DNA of 64,000 nt from Reinekea marinisedimentorum (GTDB taxonomy: Bacteria; Pseudomonadota; Gammaproteobacteria; Pseudomonadales; Natronospirillaceae). The stretch's first letter is position 1. Each line of letters opens with the position of its first letter. Below, in pieces: positions 1 to 7,865 of this stretch. The position numbers and the translations under genes are program-made. The notes beneath the pieces are model-generated. The model saw only the letters and a list, made by a program, of their open reading frames with translations, did no database searches and was not told the origin of the DNA. Location of the stretch: NCBI RefSeq assembly GCF_004341165.1, contig NZ_SLZR01000015.1, forward strand, positions 22,936 through 86,935. Direction: 5' to 3'.

Positions 1-276
1 CGGGTTGAACCGGGCCGCAACGTCACTGTGGGTATTCGCCCCGAGCATTTAGCACTGACACAGAACGGCCAGCGGCCGCTACTGAATTTTGAAACCGGCC
101 TCTCGGAAGAACTGGGCACCAGCCAACTGCTGCACGGTAAAATTGCCGGCACCGATTGCACCCTGAACCTGCCACACTTTGATCAGCACAGTGAAGATCA
201 ATTGGGGGTTGTGTTTGAGCCTAAACATTTGCACCTGTTTGATGTGGAGACCGGTAAGCGCATCGACCATGGCTGA
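1..276 (+). CDS. Sugar-type ABC transporter ATP-binding protein, C-terminal part
   Basis: The frame is open from the first base and ends at a TGA at 274-276, so the 5' part lies outside the window. The visible 91 residues include VGIRPEHL followed by a beta-rich segment ending in LHLFDVETGKRI. That is the TOBE/MalK-type regulatory tail of ATPases energising sugar or glycerol-phosphate importers (MalK/UgpC family). The nucleotide-binding domain is not visible, so substrate cannot be judged. A 9-bp perfect hairpin (282-302) follows the stop. Seen: the IRPEH motif and tail. Inferred: sugar import. Confidence 0.8.
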   Translation, partial: RVEPGRNVTVGIRPEHLALTQNGQRPLLNFETGLSEELGTSQLLHGKIAGTDCTLNLPHFDQHSEDQLGVVFEPKHLHLFDVETGKRIDHG

Positions 277-281
277 CGACA

Positions 282-302
282 CCCAACAAACTGTTTGTTG
301 GG
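282..302 (+). terminator. Hairpin after the ABC ATPase gene
   Basis: CCCAACAAA and TTTGTTGGG form a perfect 9-bp stem around a CTG loop, six bases after the stop codon. There is no T-run after it, so it is either a Rho-assisted 3' end or an mRNA-stabilising hairpin rather than a canonical intrinsic terminator. Confidence 0.5.
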
Positions 303-372
303 CAGCTCACCCTCTAACTCTGAAAATATACACATAGAATAACCACGTAGATGAATCAATTCACAAGTAGTG

Positions 373-464
373 TATAATTTTTCTTACGCAGCCGGAGATA
401 ACCAACCCGGCTGTGCACCTGCTTTCCAGTTTTCTCTAGCACGCTAACCCGTGCAGGCTTTTTT
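373..464 (+). promoter_or_regulatory. Structured leader with terminator-like hairpin upstream of lipoprotein gene
   Basis: The 277-639 interval holds no gene. It contains a TATAAT -10-like hexamer (373-378), a 7-bp hairpin CAGCCGG/CCGGCTG (389-413), and then GCACG/CGTGC (439-454) followed by six T's (459-464), which reads as an intrinsic terminator on the + strand. If the -10 is used, transcription towards the lipoprotein gene at 640 would pass this stop signal, suggesting attenuation. No known riboswitch consensus is recognised. Confidence 0.35.
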
Positions 465-639
465 GCCCATCAACCCAGACAACTGGCCCCTGTACTGCCG
501 TTTTAACCCAGAGACAAACAGCGACTGCCCTTCTGAAAAGTCAGGCACGGCCTGATTCGTCTGGGTGCATGGTGACACAGGTAAGTGATCAGGATTGCAG
601 AGAGTTTTTAAAAAAATTATTAATCTCAAAGGACAGAGT

Positions 640-1176
640 ATGAACAATAAATTCATTAGCTTTTTGGCTTCAGCAGTATTGATTTCCGGTTGTGGCAGTG
701 AGGGCGGCAGCACCGTTGATGAGGCTGTACCCTCAACCGTCGAAAATAACACTCCATCCACCACAGAACTGGAAGGCTCATGGCTAAAATCCTGCAGCGC
801 TGTGGATCAGGAAGACCCGGAAACGCTCTACGATATTGTTGCGCTGGAGTTTACCGGCAGTACATTCAGTTCCAGCATTCAGAATTACACTGACTCATCT
901 TGCTTGACTTCCTTTGATTATGCACCCAACCCGACATCCAGCGGTTATTTTAGTTTAGGCAGTGATGTCACCACCAGCGGTGGTTTGCAGGCAACAGAGA
1001 TAGACACTCACATTGAAATATACAATGGCGCTGAATTTGACATCGATGAATACACTATTTATTACATCGACGGCACCGCGCTTTATGTCGGTGATGACTC
1101 TGGCATCAATGACGCCTCTAGTGCGGAACTCCGGCCGAACGCCTTAAATTTTGAACGGGTCTTTGTAAAGCAATAA
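640..1176 (+). CDS. Small acidic lipoprotein of unknown function
   Basis: 178 residues from the ATG at 640, chosen over an upstream in-frame ATG at 595 because AAAGGACAG lies just before it and because translation then begins with a proper lipoprotein signal: MNNKFISFLASAVLISGC, lipobox LISGC with Cys18 as the lipidated residue. The mature part is Ser/Thr/Asp-rich with one pair of cysteines near the start (Cys residues around the SCSAVD and SSCLTS segments). No domain is recognised. It stands alone on the + strand between an ABC ATPase and a racemase gene. Confidence 0.75.
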   Translation: MNNKFISFLASAVLISGCGSEGGSTVDEAVPSTVENNTPSTTELEGSWLKSCSAVDQEDPETLYDIVALEFTGSTFSSSIQNYTDSSCLTSFDYAPNPTSSGYFSLGSDVTTSGGLQATEIDTHIEIYNGAEFDIDEYTIYYIDGTALYVGDDSGINDASSAELRPNALNFERVFVKQ

Positions 1177-1525
1177 GCCAATAACCGAACAAAACACGGA
1201 GTCTGCCGCGCTGCGATCACAGAGTGGCCGGCTCCGTGGGTACGCTTGCTGTGCCGGTTACGTAGGGTTCTGTTGCGTGACCGTTGGCTCCAATGCCGCT
1301 CTTATACTTAAACTGGCAATGAACCAAGCTATTGGTTATCTTTTTCATCGCTTCCTATCCTCAAGCCTGTCAGCAGGCTCTGAATACGTTTCATTTGCTG
1401 GATTTATAACGGAAGCCTATGAAGCAGCGTACTGCGTTGTGTGACAACTTTGTCATTCGGGTTATCGAGCAGCGACCGGCCTGAGCAATCGCCCACATGA
1501 CAATGCATACTTTTAGGATCTACAA
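1177..1525. other. Gene-free interval with one long hairpin
   Basis: 349 bases without a convincing gene. CACGGAG (1195-1201) and CTCCGTG (1232-1238) can pair across a 30-base loop 18 bases after the lipoprotein stop; no T-run follows. The rest holds nothing I can assign. Confidence 0.4.
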
Positions 1526-2227
1526 ATGAAAAAACTGGGGCTTATTGGCGGAACATCGTGGCACTCTACCGTTGAATACTACGCGATGCTCAATCAGGCC
1601 ATCAATGACCATTATGGTGACAACACCAACCCGCCGCTTCGGCTAATTAACCTGAACCAAAAGCAAATTCACGATCTGCAGCGGGCTGACCGCTGGGATG
1701 CAATCGCCGATATCGTGACAGAGGCTGCACTGGAGCTGCAGAGCGTTGGCGTCGATGGCATTGCCCTGTGCGCCAATACGCCGCACAAGGTTTATGAGCA
1801 AGTACAGGCCGCGCTTTCCACGCCTATACTGCACATTGCCGATGCCGCCGGCGCTCAGCTGCGCAAACAGGGGCTCGATACGGTAGGGCTGATCGGTACG
1901 CGCTTCACGATGTCGGAAGGTTTCATTAAAGACCGCCTGCGGGATTCGTATCAGATCGAAGCCCTTGTGCCCTCAGCTGCCGGGCAAACTGAAATTCAGG
2001 ATCTGCTGTATAACAAACTGTCGGTCGGTGTATTTGATGACCCAACCCGGGCGATCTTCCTGGAGATTATCGACTCGCTGACGGCACAAGGCGCCCAGGC
2101 GGTGATTCTCGGCTGCACGGAATTTCCGATTCTGTTGAAGGATGCCTCCTGTTCCATTCCACTGATCGATACCCTGAAGTGCCACAGCGAGGCGCTGGTG
2201 CGGTTCATCCTGGATAAAGAGATGTAA
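1526..2227 (+). CDS. Aspartate/glutamate racemase family protein
   Basis: 233 residues, the usual length for PLP-independent amino-acid racemases. The N-terminus KLGLIGGTSWHSTVEYY is the typical GGT/S start of this family. The two-base mechanism needs a pair of cysteines, and both are present: Cys82 in ALCANTPHKV and Cys197 in ILGCTEFPIL. Family knowledge indicates D/L interconversion of aspartate or a related amino acid in the cytoplasm; the exact substrate cannot be read. Single gene; AGGATCT 10 bases ahead of the ATG is the likely ribosome site. Confidence 0.9.
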   Translation: MKKLGLIGGTSWHSTVEYYAMLNQAINDHYGDNTNPPLRLINLNQKQIHDLQRADRWDAIADIVTEAALELQSVGVDGIALCANTPHKVYEQVQAALSTPILHIADAAGAQLRKQGLDTVGLIGTRFTMSEGFIKDRLRDSYQIEALVPSAAGQTEIQDLLYNKLSVGVFDDPTRAIFLEIIDSLTAQGAQAVILGCTEFPILLKDASCSIPLIDTLKCHSEALVRFILDKEM

Positions 2228-2286
2228 ACCGGCAACAGCATTCACCCCAGACTCAGACGGAGCAAGACAGCGTTGGATGAACCTCA

Positions 2287-2655
2287 ATGACCCAAAAAAT
2301 CAAAAAAACCAAAATCAACTGGCGACTCAAAGGTGAAGCGCCAGATTATCGGTTCTCTCTGGCCAATGAACGAACCTATCTGGCGTGGATTCGCACCGCC
2401 CTGGCACTGTTAGCCGGGGCCATTGCCATTGACCAGCTCACGCCCGATTTAGCGAATGTGGTTATCCGCGGTCTGCTTTCTGCGTTCCTTTGTGCCTGTT
2501 CCGGCTTGCTGGCGGTATTTGCCTATAAGCGCTGGGCCGCGAATGAAGAGTCGATGCGGAAAAAGGAAGACTTGAAGTACACCAGTTTTCTTAAGGTGAT
2601 CAGCATTATGGTGCTTGCTTTTACCTTCATTCTGGCACTGGTCATTTTACTGTGA
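2287..2655 (+). CDS. yidH: YidH family inner-membrane protein (DUF202)
   Basis: 122 residues with the DUF202 signature FSLANERTYLAWIRTALALLAGAIA and three predicted membrane helices (about 37-57, 68-88 and 101-121). Function of the family is unknown. It overlaps the next gene by the GTGA at 2652-2655, the same arrangement as the yidH-yidG pair of enterobacteria. Confidence 0.85.
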   Translation: MTQKIKKTKINWRLKGEAPDYRFSLANERTYLAWIRTALALLAGAIAIDQLTPDLANVVIRGLLSAFLCACSGLLAVFAYKRWAANEESMRKKEDLKYTSFLKVISIMVLAFTFILALVILL

Positions 2656-2987
2656 GCGATAACCAAACCAAGGCTGGGTTGCAATCTGAACGAACGTCGA
2701 TGGCCTGGTTCAGAACCCATCTGTTAATGCTGGGTGTTGGCCTGTTATTAATTAAAACCGGCCAGCACCACGGGCATTTGCTGCCACAGGTTATTGGCGG
2801 GGCATTATTGCTGCTTCCTGCGCTGAATATTCCTTACACCCGAAAAAGGTTCACTCAACCGTTTGAAGATCACACCACCGTTGGGCGACGCGATATTCTG
2901 ATCAAAATAGCCCTTTCAGGCACCCTGCTCTGCACCGCTTTCGGCTATGGCATTTATGCGCTCAGCCAGATAGTTACCGGCGGCTAG
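2652..2987 (+). CDS. yidG: YidG-like DUF202 membrane protein
   Basis: 111 residues starting at a GTG that overlaps the yidH stop (GTGA), so the two are translationally coupled. It carries the second DUF202 signature, LQSERTSMAWFRTHLLMLGVGLLL, and three hydrophobic helices. Paralogue of its neighbour; probably a partner in one small membrane complex. Function unknown. Confidence 0.85.
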   Translation: MSDNQTKAGLQSERTSMAWFRTHLLMLGVGLLLIKTGQHHGHLLPQVIGGALLLLPALNIPYTRKRFTQPFEDHTTVGRRDILIKIALSGTLLCTAFGYGIYALSQIVTGG

Positions 2988-3001
2988 TCACTCATAAAAA
3001 C

Positions 3002-3457
3002 TTAAACGTAGGCAATCATCCGGCCTGCCACCAACACACCCAGCCACAGCAATAAAGACAAAGCCCCGGCAACACGCAAAGCGCCTTGCCGACCGGCGTA
3101 GCCAATACGCCAATGAAGGTTCAGCGCATTTAGCGTGGCCAGAACAATCAGCAGCATTTTGATTAAAAAGATTTTTAAACCAGCATAGTCGGCGGGCCCG
3201 GCCAGGAACAGCAAAACACCCGAGGCAATGGCCCCCAGCAAACCGGTAATCGCGACCGGCACCAGCACCTGAGCAATCAATTCAGTATTCAGGCGCCGCC
3301 AAAAGCCCATCAGCTTTAAATCTAACGGTACAATTGCGCCAACCAGCAATGCTACGCTAAATACGTGCAAAGTATTAATGGCCGCATAACCCCAGCGGGA
3401 ATAGCGCATCCATTCAGCGAGTGGCGTTGCGGCAAGCGCCTCCAGCCAATGATCCAA
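3002..3457 (-). CDS. Small integral membrane protein (DUF6644/CopD-like)
   Basis: 151 residues, four hydrophobic segments (about 25-45, 65-87, 95-117, 127-147). The N-terminal pattern EWMRYSRWGYAAINTLHVFSVALLVGAIVPLDLKLMGFWR has the H and D/K arrangement of small membrane proteins near CopD-type or heme-less cytochrome-like families. It ends 7 bases upstream in transcription order from nothing else; it starts 7 bases after the end of the DUF6152-like secreted gene (3465-3788, same strand), so the two form an operon. Role unknown; a link with metal or periplasmic redox homeostasis is only an inference. Confidence 0.7.
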   Translation of the reverse strand: MDHWLEALAATPLAEWMRYSRWGYAAINTLHVFSVALLVGAIVPLDLKLMGFWRRLNTELIAQVLVPVAITGLLGAIASGVLLFLAGPADYAGLKIFLIKMLLIVLATLNALNLHWRIGYAGRQGALRVAGALSLLLWLGVLVAGRMIAYV

Positions 3458-3464
3458 AATGGTC

Positions 3465-3788
3465 TTAATCTCTTTCTGGGTAGAGTTCGTAAAGCTGACC
3501 GTCTATCCAGATGCGTTCAGCCTTCATCAGCTTCTCGGTAATATCGGCAGAAGGCTCACCTTCAATCTTCACCTCAACATCAACGGCCAAATCACCCTCT
3601 TCAAGGCCTGCCCGCGCATTGCGGTATGGCTGACCCACTTCCACCGTCCACACCTCCTGTTCGGCCCGCACCTTCAACACGCCATGAGGATTACCCAGCT
3701 TAACGTCGGTAATAATGCCGGTGAGCTCAATGTTATCGCCGGTTGTCCAGCGCCAGCCATGATGAGCCGATGCCAGAGAGAACAGCAT
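3465..3788 (-). CDS. DUF6152-like periplasmic protein, uncertain start
   Basis: The mature domain (HHGWRWTTGDNIELTGIITDVKLGNPHGVLKVRAEQ...) matches the small DUF6152 family of periplasmic proteins, with the typical A-HHGW start after a signal peptide and the NPHG motif. The only standard start codon in frame is the ATG at 3788, which gives an eleven-residue stub before the HHGW rather than a full signal peptide. The frame stays open upstream to 3845 (KLLITAVSLMLFSLASA would be an excellent signal core), but offers no ATG, GTG or TTG. A CTG at 3809, or an indel, may explain this. Co-transcribed with the membrane protein at 3002-3457. Confidence 0.7.
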   Translation of the reverse strand: MLFSLASAHHGWRWTTGDNIELTGIITDVKLGNPHGVLKVRAEQEVWTVEVGQPYRNARAGLEEGDLAVDVEVKIEGEPSADITEKLMKAERIWIDGQLYELYPERD

Positions 3789-3897
3789 CAGAGATACAGC
3801 GGTGATCAGTAGTTTTTCGCTTGAACGTAATGAAGCTTCCTGTGGGTTAGCCTTTTATAGACAGGTTCGGGTTCGGGAAGTTGCAAAGCAATATAGG

Positions 3898-4569
3898 CTA
3901 TTTCAGGCGAGCTGCACCCGCGATGGACAGAACGTCCGTAGCCAGCCGCTGCGGGCAAGTGCTGTAGTCTGCGGTATGTTTATTAGGTTGGCTGGTAACC
4001 CAGACAGTCGCCATCCCTACCTTCGCGGCGCCTTCTATATCCGCTATTTCAGAGTCACCCACCATGAGCGCCTCTTTTGGATCTACCCCCAGCTTTGCCA
4101 ATACGGCTTCAAACGCAAGACTGCAGGGTTTTCGATAGCCAATCGCACTCGACCAGACAATCGCATCAAAATATTTTGCCAAACCTCTGTGTTCAAGGTC
4201 TTTTTGGAATATCTCATATGGACCGGTGACGTTAGAAAGCAACCCTAACTTCATACCCCTATGCTTTAGCTCTGAAAGCAATTCGGGGATGCCTTGAAAG
4301 GTCTGATTCAAACTACAAAATCTTTCTAAATGCTGCCGCCCTAATTCTTCCTGAAAGGCTAATCCAGCTGCAGCAAAACAGCGATCCCAAATAACCTTCC
4401 AATCGGGTTGTTCCTGCTGATCAGGTTTATATAGCGCAGCAATCTCAGCCTCAATACTTTCACCAATAACAATGGCTTTATCGACATCAACAACTGCTTT
4501 AAGTGCTTCAGCTAATGAAGCGGATTGAGCCAGCGTGTTGCCGAAGTCGAAAACAATTGCTTTGTACAT
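3898..4569 (-). CDS. HAD-superfamily hydrolase
   Basis: 223 residues with all four HAD motifs: nucleophile Asp8 in FDFGNTLA, Ser/Thr in LLSNVTG, Lys in YRKP, and the acidic motif MVGDSEIADIEGA. Subfamily IA cap lies between motifs I and II. Odd point: the second Asp of motif I (DxD), the usual acid/base of phosphatases, is Gly10, so this may not be an ordinary phosphatase. First of five small genes on the minus strand in an AT-rich block, 57 bases from the histidine phosphatase gene. Confidence 0.85.
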   Translation of the reverse strand: MYKAIVFDFGNTLAQSASLAEALKAVVDVDKAIVIGESIEAEIAALYKPDQQEQPDWKVIWDRCFAAAGLAFQEELGRQHLERFCSLNQTFQGIPELLSELKHRGMKLGLLSNVTGPYEIFQKDLEHRGLAKYFDAIVWSSAIGYRKPCSLAFEAVLAKLGVDPKEALMVGDSEIADIEGAAKVGMATVWVTSQPNKHTADYSTCPQRLATDVLSIAGAARLK

Positions 4570-4626
4570 AGATTTTTATCTCTATTTAAGAATGACGAGG
4601 AAAGATAATTGTCTACTTCCACAGCC

Positions 4627-5205
4627 TTAGCAGCTCATTTTGTACTGAACGCCATTTTTAAGAATAAAAATCTCATTATTTTTATGGCTAAGTGCTGGCA
4701 TTTCGCATGGATCAATACCTAAATAAGCACCCCGTATAACTTTGCTCATCATTTCGTGTATTGTTACAACAAAACTTCTATCTTTGGCCAATGTATTCAA
4801 CCATTTAGTGGCTCTGTACATAATGCATGAGTAACTTTCACCCGCTGGAATGATGTAGTTCCATTTGTCAGCCAGCCTTTGATTCCATTCGTCGGCTCTA
4901 TCTAGTTTTACTTCCAGCTTTGTTAGCCCTTCCCACGCTCCGAAGGAATGCTCCTTCAACAGAGGGTTTAACTCGACTGCACCACGATAACCAAGCACCT
5001 TCGCAATAATTGAAGATGTTTCAACAGCTCGACCCAGAGGGCTTGATACCATTCTAAATTCAGTTTTCTGAACGAGCTCTTTGACACCTAAAGCGACTGA
5101 TTTTGCCTGAAACCTCCCTTTTTCGGTTAAAGCAGAATCTTTCCAGCCCTGAAATTGACCCAATTGATTCCATTCCGTTTCTCCATGCCGCGTTATGACT
5201 ATCAA
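4627..5205 (-). CDS. Histidine phosphatase family protein
   Basis: 192 residues with the RHGETEWN phosphohistidine motif (His7), the second Arg in SSPLGRAVETS, Glu in the KEHSFGAWEG segment and a final His in VVTIHEMMSK where a GHG is more usual. Starts at a TTG (5205) behind a very strong AAAGGAGG. Phosphoglycerate-mutase-like or small-molecule phosphatase activity follows from family; the substrate is unknown. Same strand and spacing as the HAD and MazG genes beside it. Confidence 0.85.
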   Translation of the reverse strand: MIVITRHGETEWNQLGQFQGWKDSALTEKGRFQAKSVALGVKELVQKTEFRMVSSPLGRAVETSSIIAKVLGYRGAVELNPLLKEHSFGAWEGLTKLEVKLDRADEWNQRLADKWNYIIPAGESYSCIMYRATKWLNTLAKDRSFVVTIHEMMSKVIRGAYLGIDPCEMPALSHKNNEIFILKNGVQYKMSC

Positions 5206-5309
5206 AAATCCTCCTTTCTAAGACATAGAATAAGGCACATAGGCGCTGGGACTTTCCCCAAAAAATACTGATACCCGTATTAGCCAGTTTGGGACAATAT
5301 CCACGCCAA

Positions 5310-5633
5310 TCAATCTAAGGAGCTCGGTGATTCCAGATATTTTAACCACTTTCTTTTAAATGCTTTCTCTAAATCAACGCTTTGGCTCCTTGCAGTCAGC
5401 AATGCCATCCCGATCACATCCGTCAGTTCATCTTCCATGCTTTGTCTCAGTTCGAGGCTTGATTCTCCGTCTAAACGAGCCTTGCCTGCACATTTCAGAT
5501 AGCTCTGCATCAACTCGCCTAACTCTTCAGTAAGCTTCATCATGTACCAATCGGGGGTTCGTTCAATGCCAAATTTACGAGCATACCCCTCAGATATTTC
5601 TTCAAGATCATCCATCAATCTATTTAAATTCAA
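5310..5633 (-). CDS. MazG-like nucleotide pyrophosphohydrolase
   Basis: 107 all-alpha residues with the metal-binding pattern of the MazG/dUTPase-2 superfamily: EELGELMQSY (EExxE) about residues 36-45 and EDELTDVIGMALL (ExxD) about 68-80. Family members hydrolyse NTPs or dNTPs to the monophosphate and pyrophosphate, often as house-cleaning enzymes. Start is a TTG at 5633, 6 bases after AGGAG. Part of the minus-strand block of small enzymes. Confidence 0.8.
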   Translation of the reverse strand: MNLNRLMDDLEEISEGYARKFGIERTPDWYMMKLTEELGELMQSYLKCAGKARLDGESSLELRQSMEDELTDVIGMALLTARSQSVDLEKAFKRKWLKYLESPSSLD

Positions 5634-5711
5634 CGTAGGCTCCTAATTACCTTGGTACAAAGACGAAATTTAATTGAATAGCGTTTTGGTGCACACGAAG
5701 AGTAAACTTTT

Positions 5712-6137
5712 CTACTTTAAAGCATAATATACATTCGTCTCACCTAATTTAAAATCAAGGTTTATAAATAACAAATTAGCCGCATCATTGGTAGGACTCG
5801 TGCGCAAATAGAGTTCATCAAATTCATTTACAACACAGTATTTCACTACTTCATTTACCAAACTTGTCGCCACTCCAAAACCACGAAATTGATCTATAGC
5901 AAAAATCTCTGTCAACTCAGCATCAGCAGTCTCATAACAAAAAGAATGCTTTACATCGATGCAGGCAAACCCGGCCAACTCATCATTAACCAGAGCCACA
6001 AAGACTTTTTCAGATAAGTTTCTTTCTAAAGACCTAACCACATGCGTAGCCGATACTCTGACTCTATTAAACATGTAGTTCAAATCCGATAAACCCTGAG
6101 CGCCTTCTGATTTAGCTAACCGAATAAAAATAGTCAT
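5712..6137 (-). CDS. GNAT family N-acetyltransferase
   Basis: 141 residues from the ATG at 6137 (AGGTG six bases upstream); a GTG nine bases earlier is also possible. The acetyl-CoA site motif A is visible as FAIDQFRGFGVATSLVNEVVKYC (R-G-x-G-x-A), with the motif B strand DELYLRTSPTNDAANLLF afterwards. Acceptor unknown. AT-rich codon use compared with flanking housekeeping-like genes. Confidence 0.85.
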   Translation of the reverse strand: MTIFIRLAKSEGAQGLSDLNYMFNRVRVSATHVVRSLERNLSEKVFVALVNDELAGFACIDVKHSFCYETADAELTEIFAIDQFRGFGVATSLVNEVVKYCVVNEFDELYLRTSPTNDAANLLFINLDFKLGETNVYYALK

Positions 6138-6201
6138 TGTATACACCTGTACTTTGGCAATAACTGAAGCAATGCTTAGCTAATAACCCATTGCGGAGAA
6201 C

Positions 6202-6669
6202 CTAAAAGTCTACTTTCATTTTTTCGTTATATGTCATGAACCCAGATTTAAGAAATGCATTCTTTGCGTCGGAATTATTCGACCATACATCGAGCTCAAG
6301 CCGAGAAAACCCACTTTGCACGGCCAACTCTTTTGCCCGTACCAATAGCTGTTGAAAAACACCCTGCCCCCTATGGTTTTCAAGCACACAGACCTGCTCG
6401 ATAAAAGCACACTTACGCTCTTGCATAAGATCGTTTTTTTGGCGAAACCTTTTTCGCAGCAAAAGATAACCAACAACCGTACCCCGCCACTGTGCCACAA
6501 GAACGACTGAATCATTATCTTTTAATTTCGAAAACCAAAAGCTCTTAAAGACTTCTTCACTGGCGCTGCAGAAAAGCGAGGGCTCAATTTCTACATGAAC
6601 ATCGTGCACTTCGCGGTTCAATGCCACCAATTGATTAAGGTCTGCTGTGTTAGCGGCTCTTATTTTCAT
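6202..6669 (-). CDS. GNAT family N-acetyltransferase
   Basis: About 155 residues starting at MKIRAANTADL (ATG 6669, GGA about 10 bases upstream); an ATG 18 bases further out also fits. Motif A reads VCVLENHRGQGVFQQLLVRAKELA, and motif B is LELDVWSNNSDAKNAFLKSGF, both classic for ribosomal-protein-type or small-molecule GNATs. Second of two tandem acetyltransferase genes, 55-65 bases apart; they are not close duplicates of each other. Confidence 0.85.
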   Translation of the reverse strand: MKIRAANTADLNQLVALNREVHDVHVEIEPSLFCSASEEVFKSFWFSKLKDNDSVVLVAQWRGTVVGYLLLRKRFRQKNDLMQERKCAFIEQVCVLENHRGQGVFQQLLVRAKELAVQSGFSRLELDVWSNNSDAKNAFLKSGFMTYNEKMKVDF

Positions 6670-6800
6670 ACTAGGTTTTCCATCCATAGCTGTCGCACCT
6701 TAAAAATCATTCACTCAAACTGGCGTAGCCCCCTTATCAGGCAAGATATACTGAACTGCCGACCACTGTTTGTAAACGCCATGCAGCCTATCGTAGAGGT

Positions 6801-6842
6801 CATTCAATTATCCCTAAGATGAACGTCAAAATATCGCCTTCT
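6801..6842 (+). repeat. 42-bp imperfect direct repeat, left copy
   Basis: Begins CATTCAATTA and matches 36 of 42 positions with the copy at 8035-8076 in the same orientation. The pair brackets the relic toxin-antitoxin gene and the 93-residue protein gene. The right copy lies just ahead of dps, so this may be a duplicated piece of the dps upstream region. Confidence 0.75.
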
Positions 6843-6861
6843 GAACAGCCACACCTCCACA

Positions 6862-6882
6862 TGTACGGGATCATGCCGTACA
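6862..6882 (+). promoter_or_regulatory. Inverted repeat upstream of the antitoxin relic
   Basis: TGTACGG and CCGTACA form a perfect 7-bp inverted repeat with a 7-base spacer, 58 bases before the start of the DUF1778-like reading frame. Ribbon-helix-helix antitoxins of this family repress their own operon through such palindromes, so this is a candidate operator surviving from the intact module. Confidence 0.5.
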
Positions 6883-6940
6883 AACTAGGTAGCAATGGTA
6901 TATTAACTTCACCGCGTAATTTAAGTCTGAGGTATATGAA

Positions 6941-7459
6941 ATGGCTACGTCACGCATAGATATGAGAATAAATGGAGAGCTTAAAGCCTCTGCTGAAAAG
7001 GCTGCCGCTCTATAAGGTATGAAAAGCTTGACCGAGTATGTTGTGCGCCATAGGGAGGCTGGGATCAGCAAAACCATTTTGCTCCCTGCAAGTGAAGATG
7101 AGTCGCAAACCTGCTGCTATTACACACTGACTCACTCAGAAATCAAACGAGAAGCCCTGCCAAAATCTTTAGCGAAAAGGCTCCCATTTTACCCTATCCC
7201 CGTTATGTTGATTGCCCAATTTGCAGTCCATAAGAATTCTCAGAGGCAGGGGCTAGGCAAGATGATGTTGATCAGGGCGCTGGAGCATGCGTACGAGATT
7301 AATAAATACCTGCCTTCCTTTGCTGTGATCGTGGACACCCTGGGTGATGGTGTTGAAAGCTTTTATGCACAATATGACTTTCAAAAACTGAATATTCACA
7401 GTCACAGAACCCGGCTGTTCCTGCCAATGAAGACTGTGGCGCAGTTATGCGAGGTTTAG
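6941..7459 (+). pseudogene. Relic DUF1778-GNAT (TacAT-type) toxin-antitoxin, fused and interrupted
   Basis: One reading frame from ATG 6941 contains, in order, the start of a DUF1778 ribbon-helix-helix antitoxin (MATSRIDMRINGELKASAEKAAAL), an ochre stop (TAA, 7013-7015), the next antitoxin piece GMKSLTEYVV, and without a frame change most of a GNAT toxin: REAGISKTILLPASED..., acetyl-CoA motif QRQGLGKMMLIRAL, and the conserved end FYAQYDFQKL...TRLFLPM. Compared with an intact pair, the antitoxin's C-terminal neutralising part and roughly the first 25 toxin residues are gone, so a deletion has joined the two genes. An internal ATG at 7019 could still give 146 residues. In intact systems the toxin acetylates the amino group of aminoacyl-tRNAs. 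Here it is most likely dead. Confidence 0.8.
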
Positions 7460-7583
7460 CTTTATCCGATCAAAACCCCAAGCCAGAGTACGTTCTTTAG
7501 CCAGTTGATTTAAGTCTTCGCGCTTGGCTGTCCTTATAATCACAAACATTCCGTTTCATCTATACCGTAGGGGCACTCATCCA

Positions 7584-7865
7584 CTAACGAACTGTGACGC
7601 CCTCAACCTCCATAACTGAATTGACGTTAGCTCTCTCGATAATCTTCAACACCGTCGTTTGAATCAATTCGCTTTCCCGTATCTCGGTGTCACAAGAGAA
7701 GCGTTCCTCCTGCGCAGGTTCACCTTCGGCCATGGTAAACTGAACGACAACCTCCGTTGCGCAATCTTTGGAACTGCCGTAGTAGGCTAACGTGATCATT
7801 GGGTAACCATTGAAGCCTTTGTTGACTTGTTTCGCGATTCGCTTTTTCGCCTTGTCTAAATTCAT
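7584..7865 (-). CDS. Conserved small protein of unknown function
   Basis: 93 residues, MNLDKAKKRIAKQVNKGFNGYPMITLAYYG..., ending in KIIERANVNSVMEVEGVTVR. It resembles a widespread gammaproteobacterial family of about 95 residues without assigned function: N-terminal basic helix, central beta strands CATEVVVQFT, acidic mid-section. GGAAG lies 6 bases ahead of the ATG. It sits with the toxin relic between the 42-bp direct repeats, on the opposite strand. Confidence 0.7.
   Translation of the reverse strand: MNLDKAKKRIAKQVNKGFNGYPMITLAYYGSSKDCATEVVVQFTMAEGEPAQEERFSCDTEIRESELIQTTVLKIIERANVNSVMEVEGVTVR

Noticed and set aside
5206..6201. Integron attC sites between the small enzyme genes
   Set aside because: The gaps lack matched RYYYAAC/GTTRRRY core sites and no integrase gene is present.
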